64,000 nt of DNA. Source: Hydrangea macrophylla. Taxonomy: Eukaryota > Streptophyta > Magnoliopsida > Cornales > Hydrangeaceae. Where the stretch lies: NCBI GenBank assembly GCA_033977485.1, contig CM066992.1, forward strand, positions 102,250,140 through 102,314,139, written 5' to 3'. Position 1 is the stretch's first letter. Each line of letters starts with the position of its first letter. Below the pieces are notes generated by a model. It saw nothing but the letters and a program-made list of their open reading frames with translations. It was not told the origin of the DNA and made no database searches. The translations under genes and the position numbers were made by a program. Below are positions 60,492-64,000 of the stretch, one piece after another.

Positions 60492-62592
60492 GGGTTTGAA
60501 GTTTCTAGACTGTGGCTTACTCAACTAGCTACATTGGATCTTTTGAAGCAGATATAACAAAAAAAAAAAAAAAAAATTATTCTTGAATTTTTAAGGGTTA
60601 AGGATCTCTTTGGTTCAACAGAAATACAAAAAGATTAAACAATTTTTTTCACTAGTACTCAAGACAACAATTTATTTGGATTAGTTGACTTTGAAGCAAG
60701 ACAAGCAAGTCATTTAATTGAAATCTTTAAGGTATGGGTTTTTTGTGATATAAGGCAAGTTACTATTAGATTTGTTTGATGATTGTATATAGTTATAATT
60801 ACAAGTTCTTTGATTCATATGCTTTGGATCATCATGAACATAGCAACAGCCACAAACAATCTGGCGTAGAAAGTATATAAGCATGCGAGGGATGGATTAG
60901 GACTGTGGTAGTTCATGCTAACTCATTCGGCTATATATTTTATTTTATTTTATAAGATCCTATGATGAGCTATTAGTATTTGCTTAAATTGATGTTTAAA
61001 TTCCTTTGAATTTAACATAGAAAAAAGATAAGTATTAACCACACTTTGCTCATAATCCAATCTCAATGATTTGAAAGCAACACAAGAAGAAAAAAAAACT
61101 CGTTTAGTTTTACATCTGCATAGGATGCTTTTTTTCATTCTCAAGTTTATTTTATGTGTATCTTTATTTGCCAAACCTAATTATATGAGCGTTATAAGAA
61201 AGTCCTTTGGATATATTATTGTCCATAGTAAATTAGTAATCATTAAAGCTTCTTTTGATATGTCCATATTTTCCCACTCTTTCATGTAGTGATCTGGAAA
61301 TATTGTGTAGGTTTTTGAAAGCTCAGCAGCTCAAGACCTGTTTCGCTGGCTACAGGCTTATGCTCCTAAAGTTCTACGCTTTAACCAGATAATTGTTTTT
61401 GGACAAAAATTGTCTAATAAGATAACTTATGGATTGTTGGATCGAAACAATCACGCAAATAATATATGAAAAGCAGAAAGATTAAAGAGACAGAGAGAAT
61501 TATCACGTGGTTCGGTATTGTGCCTACGTCCACACCGGAGAGCCAGAAGTTTTCCACTATAAAAAATGATTTAGGATTACATCATATATATCTCCTATAG
61601 GCCACAGGGTCCTCCCCTTAACTCTTGAGCCTAGTGTAACAGACTCGTTACAACATGAGTCACACCAAACATGGACAATTAATTGCAAATTTTATGCGAT
61701 TGAAACTCAAAAGTCAAATAGTATCATTCTTTTTTCTTTTATTTTTTTTTATACTTTTCAAATAGTATCATTCTAGCTTTTGAATTTCTGTATAATCACT
61801 TATAAACTCCGAAAGCTAGTACCAAACAAACAGGACCTCAATAGACATGGAATCAACATTTACTGCATGGTTGACTTGGGCAAAAGTGGTAACAATGTGG
61901 GTCCTCAAGTTTTTCTTACCAGTACATACCATGATGGTCATCTCCATTAGCAAACCACTGGCTGCTTATATTTCCAAAAGCATTATCATTGGATTGAACT
62001 CATTTTTATCAACAAACACCATAATTCTGAATCCTCTTTGTGGCCTCTAAACTGGGAGCCAAATTTAAGACAACAAATGAAAAGAATCTGCTTTTAAACT
62101 AATTCTCATCACTCCGAGTGTCATAATGTCATGCCAAGTCATCTATTAAAATTTATAAAAGAGAGAGAGGGGTATCAATTATATTTTACCTACACCCCGT
62201 ATTTACAATAAAACCAAGTAAGTTTTACTAAGAAAATACAAATAAAATAGTACTAATTTGTCATAAAATTATCAAAATAAAACAAATTAAAAACTGCCAA
62301 AAATATGTATTGTCCCTGATTTATTTTTTCTTCCCATTTTTCTCTCCACTCACTCTACTAGTGTCATTAGTTAGACTACTATAGCTACATGAGACAATGA
62401 AGAAAAAAAAAAAAAAGCAAAAAACAAAAAGAAGTTAAATACATTTTGCATCTGGCCTGAAAATTTATGAGTTATTCTCTACAGCACTAATTTAAGAGAA
62501 ATTATTATATGGTCATACACCTTATGACACATGGTGCTCCCAACCAATGGTCGTCATCATAGTTGCAACCTCGTTTTTGAGTATTCTAACAT
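60492..62592. other. Intergenic with an LTR-like fragment at about 61430-61650
   Basis: 61490-61560 contains CACGTGGTTCGG followed by GTGCCTACGTCCAC, wording common in plant Copia LTRs, but no matching second LTR or target duplication is seen. A 67-codon frame at 61847-62050 has hydrophobic character but no known domain. No gene called. Confidence 0.45.
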
Positions 62593-62686
62593 TTAGGCTT
62601 TGTTTGGTTCATGGATTTCAAAAGGTAAAAAGTGGGAATAGGAAAACAAGATAGAAACCAAGAGGCAAGAACCAAACAAAGCCTTA
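62593..62686. mobile_element. Short foldback MITE (94 bp)
   Basis: TTTAGGCTTTGTTTGGTTC and GAACCAAACAAAGCCTTA are near-perfect inverted ends. Confidence 0.75.
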
Positions 62687-64000
62687 GGGTAAGGTAGCCC
62701 CGCTGCGTAGGCCTGTTTTGTTCTTTGAACTAACTATTGGACCAAGGATAGGCCTATCTTTTCACTATTGGATCTAGGACAGGCCGAACTTCTATCAATA
62801 AATTTCGGCCTTTTATGCATATCTTCACAACTATGCAGCGGCTTAGTGACGAGCCCGACTGCAAACCCAATAAAACTATGTCTGGGCCACTCCACAATTA
62901 ATCTGAGTTGGCTTGGGCGGGCCTAACATATGTTGTCAACTTCAAAGAAAGCACTACCAAGAGAGAATAAAGAGGGAACAAAATGTACTGAGAGAGACTC
63001 TTTTATGCCGCCTACCATACCACATAAAACCCTGTCCCTGAATCCATTGGCGATTGTGAGAGAATCCATACGTTTAGGTTGCATGTTTTCTTCTTTCAAT
63101 TAACACCAATGAGAATTAAACCTTTTTCCCATCAATGCGAGCACTATTTTCTTTTTCTTTCTCTAAAAAGAAAATTTTTATGTACCCCGGGATAGTGATA
63201 GACCCGGACTAGGGGTGTTAGAAAAAAAAAAAGCCCTGCTAGATGGATGGGCTCGTAATTCAGCCCAAAAAAAAAAAAAGAACCTTAAGTCTAGCCCTTG
63301 CCTGAGGTTGGCCTAGCCCAGCCCTGGTCCTAGCATCACTGGTAAGGACTGAGCCTACTTTTTGAAGCTCGAACCCGATTCGAGGCCCGACCCGATCTAG
63401 GCTGCCCCAAGCCCGTATAAAAGCTAGACTAAAAGATTCATAATGGTCAAAATTTTGACTATTTCAAGTATTAATAAAAAAAAAAAATTGTAAGTTTTTA
63501 TATTTAAAGTTATTTCTAACCTATAAAAAACTGTTACATATAAATAGTATTTACACACTTTTTATAATTTATTTAACGCGTTCACTTAGGCTCTACCTTA
63601 GGACTTAGGGTCGGGCCTGGGTTATGAACTCTTAAGCATGCCCGAAGAGAGACACAAGTCTGTGTACCAGAGCCCAAATCCGTCCAAGCCGATCAATGTC
63701 GGGCCGGGCAGGGCGCCTGGCCAGTTTGACATCACTACCCGAGGGCTATTGCTTCTAGCAGAAGATGCGTGTGCCATGCAGGGGTGAACTCAGGATTTTT
63801 GGTTAGGGAGGGACCTAAACTATACTGGGATTCGGGAGCAACGCCCTCGAGGTGAATTTTTTTAGGTCTATTTATACGCAATTATGTTTAAAATGGTTTA
63901 ACACCCCTAGTTTAGGGTAAATCATATAATTTTAGGGGGTCTATTTCTAAAACATGTAATATATTATATCTATAAATCTAGAATTTTCAAAAGTTCAAGG
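62687..64000. other. Intergenic, decayed small elements
   Basis: 63205-63740 has GC-rich borders (GGGGTGTTAG at the left, GGCCAGTTTGACATCACT at the right) and GGGCCGGGC/CCCGACCCG motifs like a decayed hAT-type MITE. The end of the window, from about 63780, resembles low-copy repeat DNA without a gene. Confidence 0.4.

Overview
This is a plant nuclear window, from a dicot-like flowering plant. It carries an auxin-importer gene of the AUX1/LAX family with eight coding exons, a plant glycine-rich cold-shock-domain protein (GRP2 type), and chromovirus and Copia LTR retrotransposons primed by plant initiator tRNA-Met. Many AT-rich spacers, microsatellites and small inverted-repeat transposons fill the rest. 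The species cannot be named from the sequence.

Layout. 1-7356: a Ty3/Gypsy chromovirus (Tekay/Del type, element A) on the plus strand, cut by the left window edge, with one in-frame stop in its gag-pol. 7357-15421: repeats around the single-exon GRP2-like gene (10655-11344). 15422-20899: small elements, namely a TRIM-like retroelement split by a hAT-type MITE, a foldback, and MITEs with long terminal inverted repeats. 21137-49154: one old minus-strand Copia element of about 8 kb blown up to 28 kb by nested insertions. These are solo LTR C (24669-29842) that itself holds solo LTR D (25162-27363), a complete young chromovirus B (30333-41976), solo LTR E (42338-44395) and solo LTR F (44439-45660). 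Matching 5-bp target duplications flank each: GTATG for the host, CCTTC, CATTT, ATCCA, CGAGC and CTTAG. 49725-54889: the minus-strand LAX2-like auxin influx carrier. 55110-64000: no recognisable gene, several MITE-like inverted repeats and an LTR-like fragment.

The two host genes are unrelated in function: one is an RNA/DNA chaperone-like protein, the other a plasma-membrane proton/auxin symporter. Both have reading frames that look intact. One LAX2 intron uses a GC donor.

The most unusual signals are inside the LTRs. Element A has seven tandem hairpins with a constant 17-base loop and stems that differ by compensating changes. Four different LTR families share two successive hairpins at the same place. 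Two LTR families carry arrays of the palindromes CAATCGATTG or CAGTCGACTG, which fit one consensus CARTCGAYTG. Element B also has an extra 204-codon ORF between its primer-binding site and gag.
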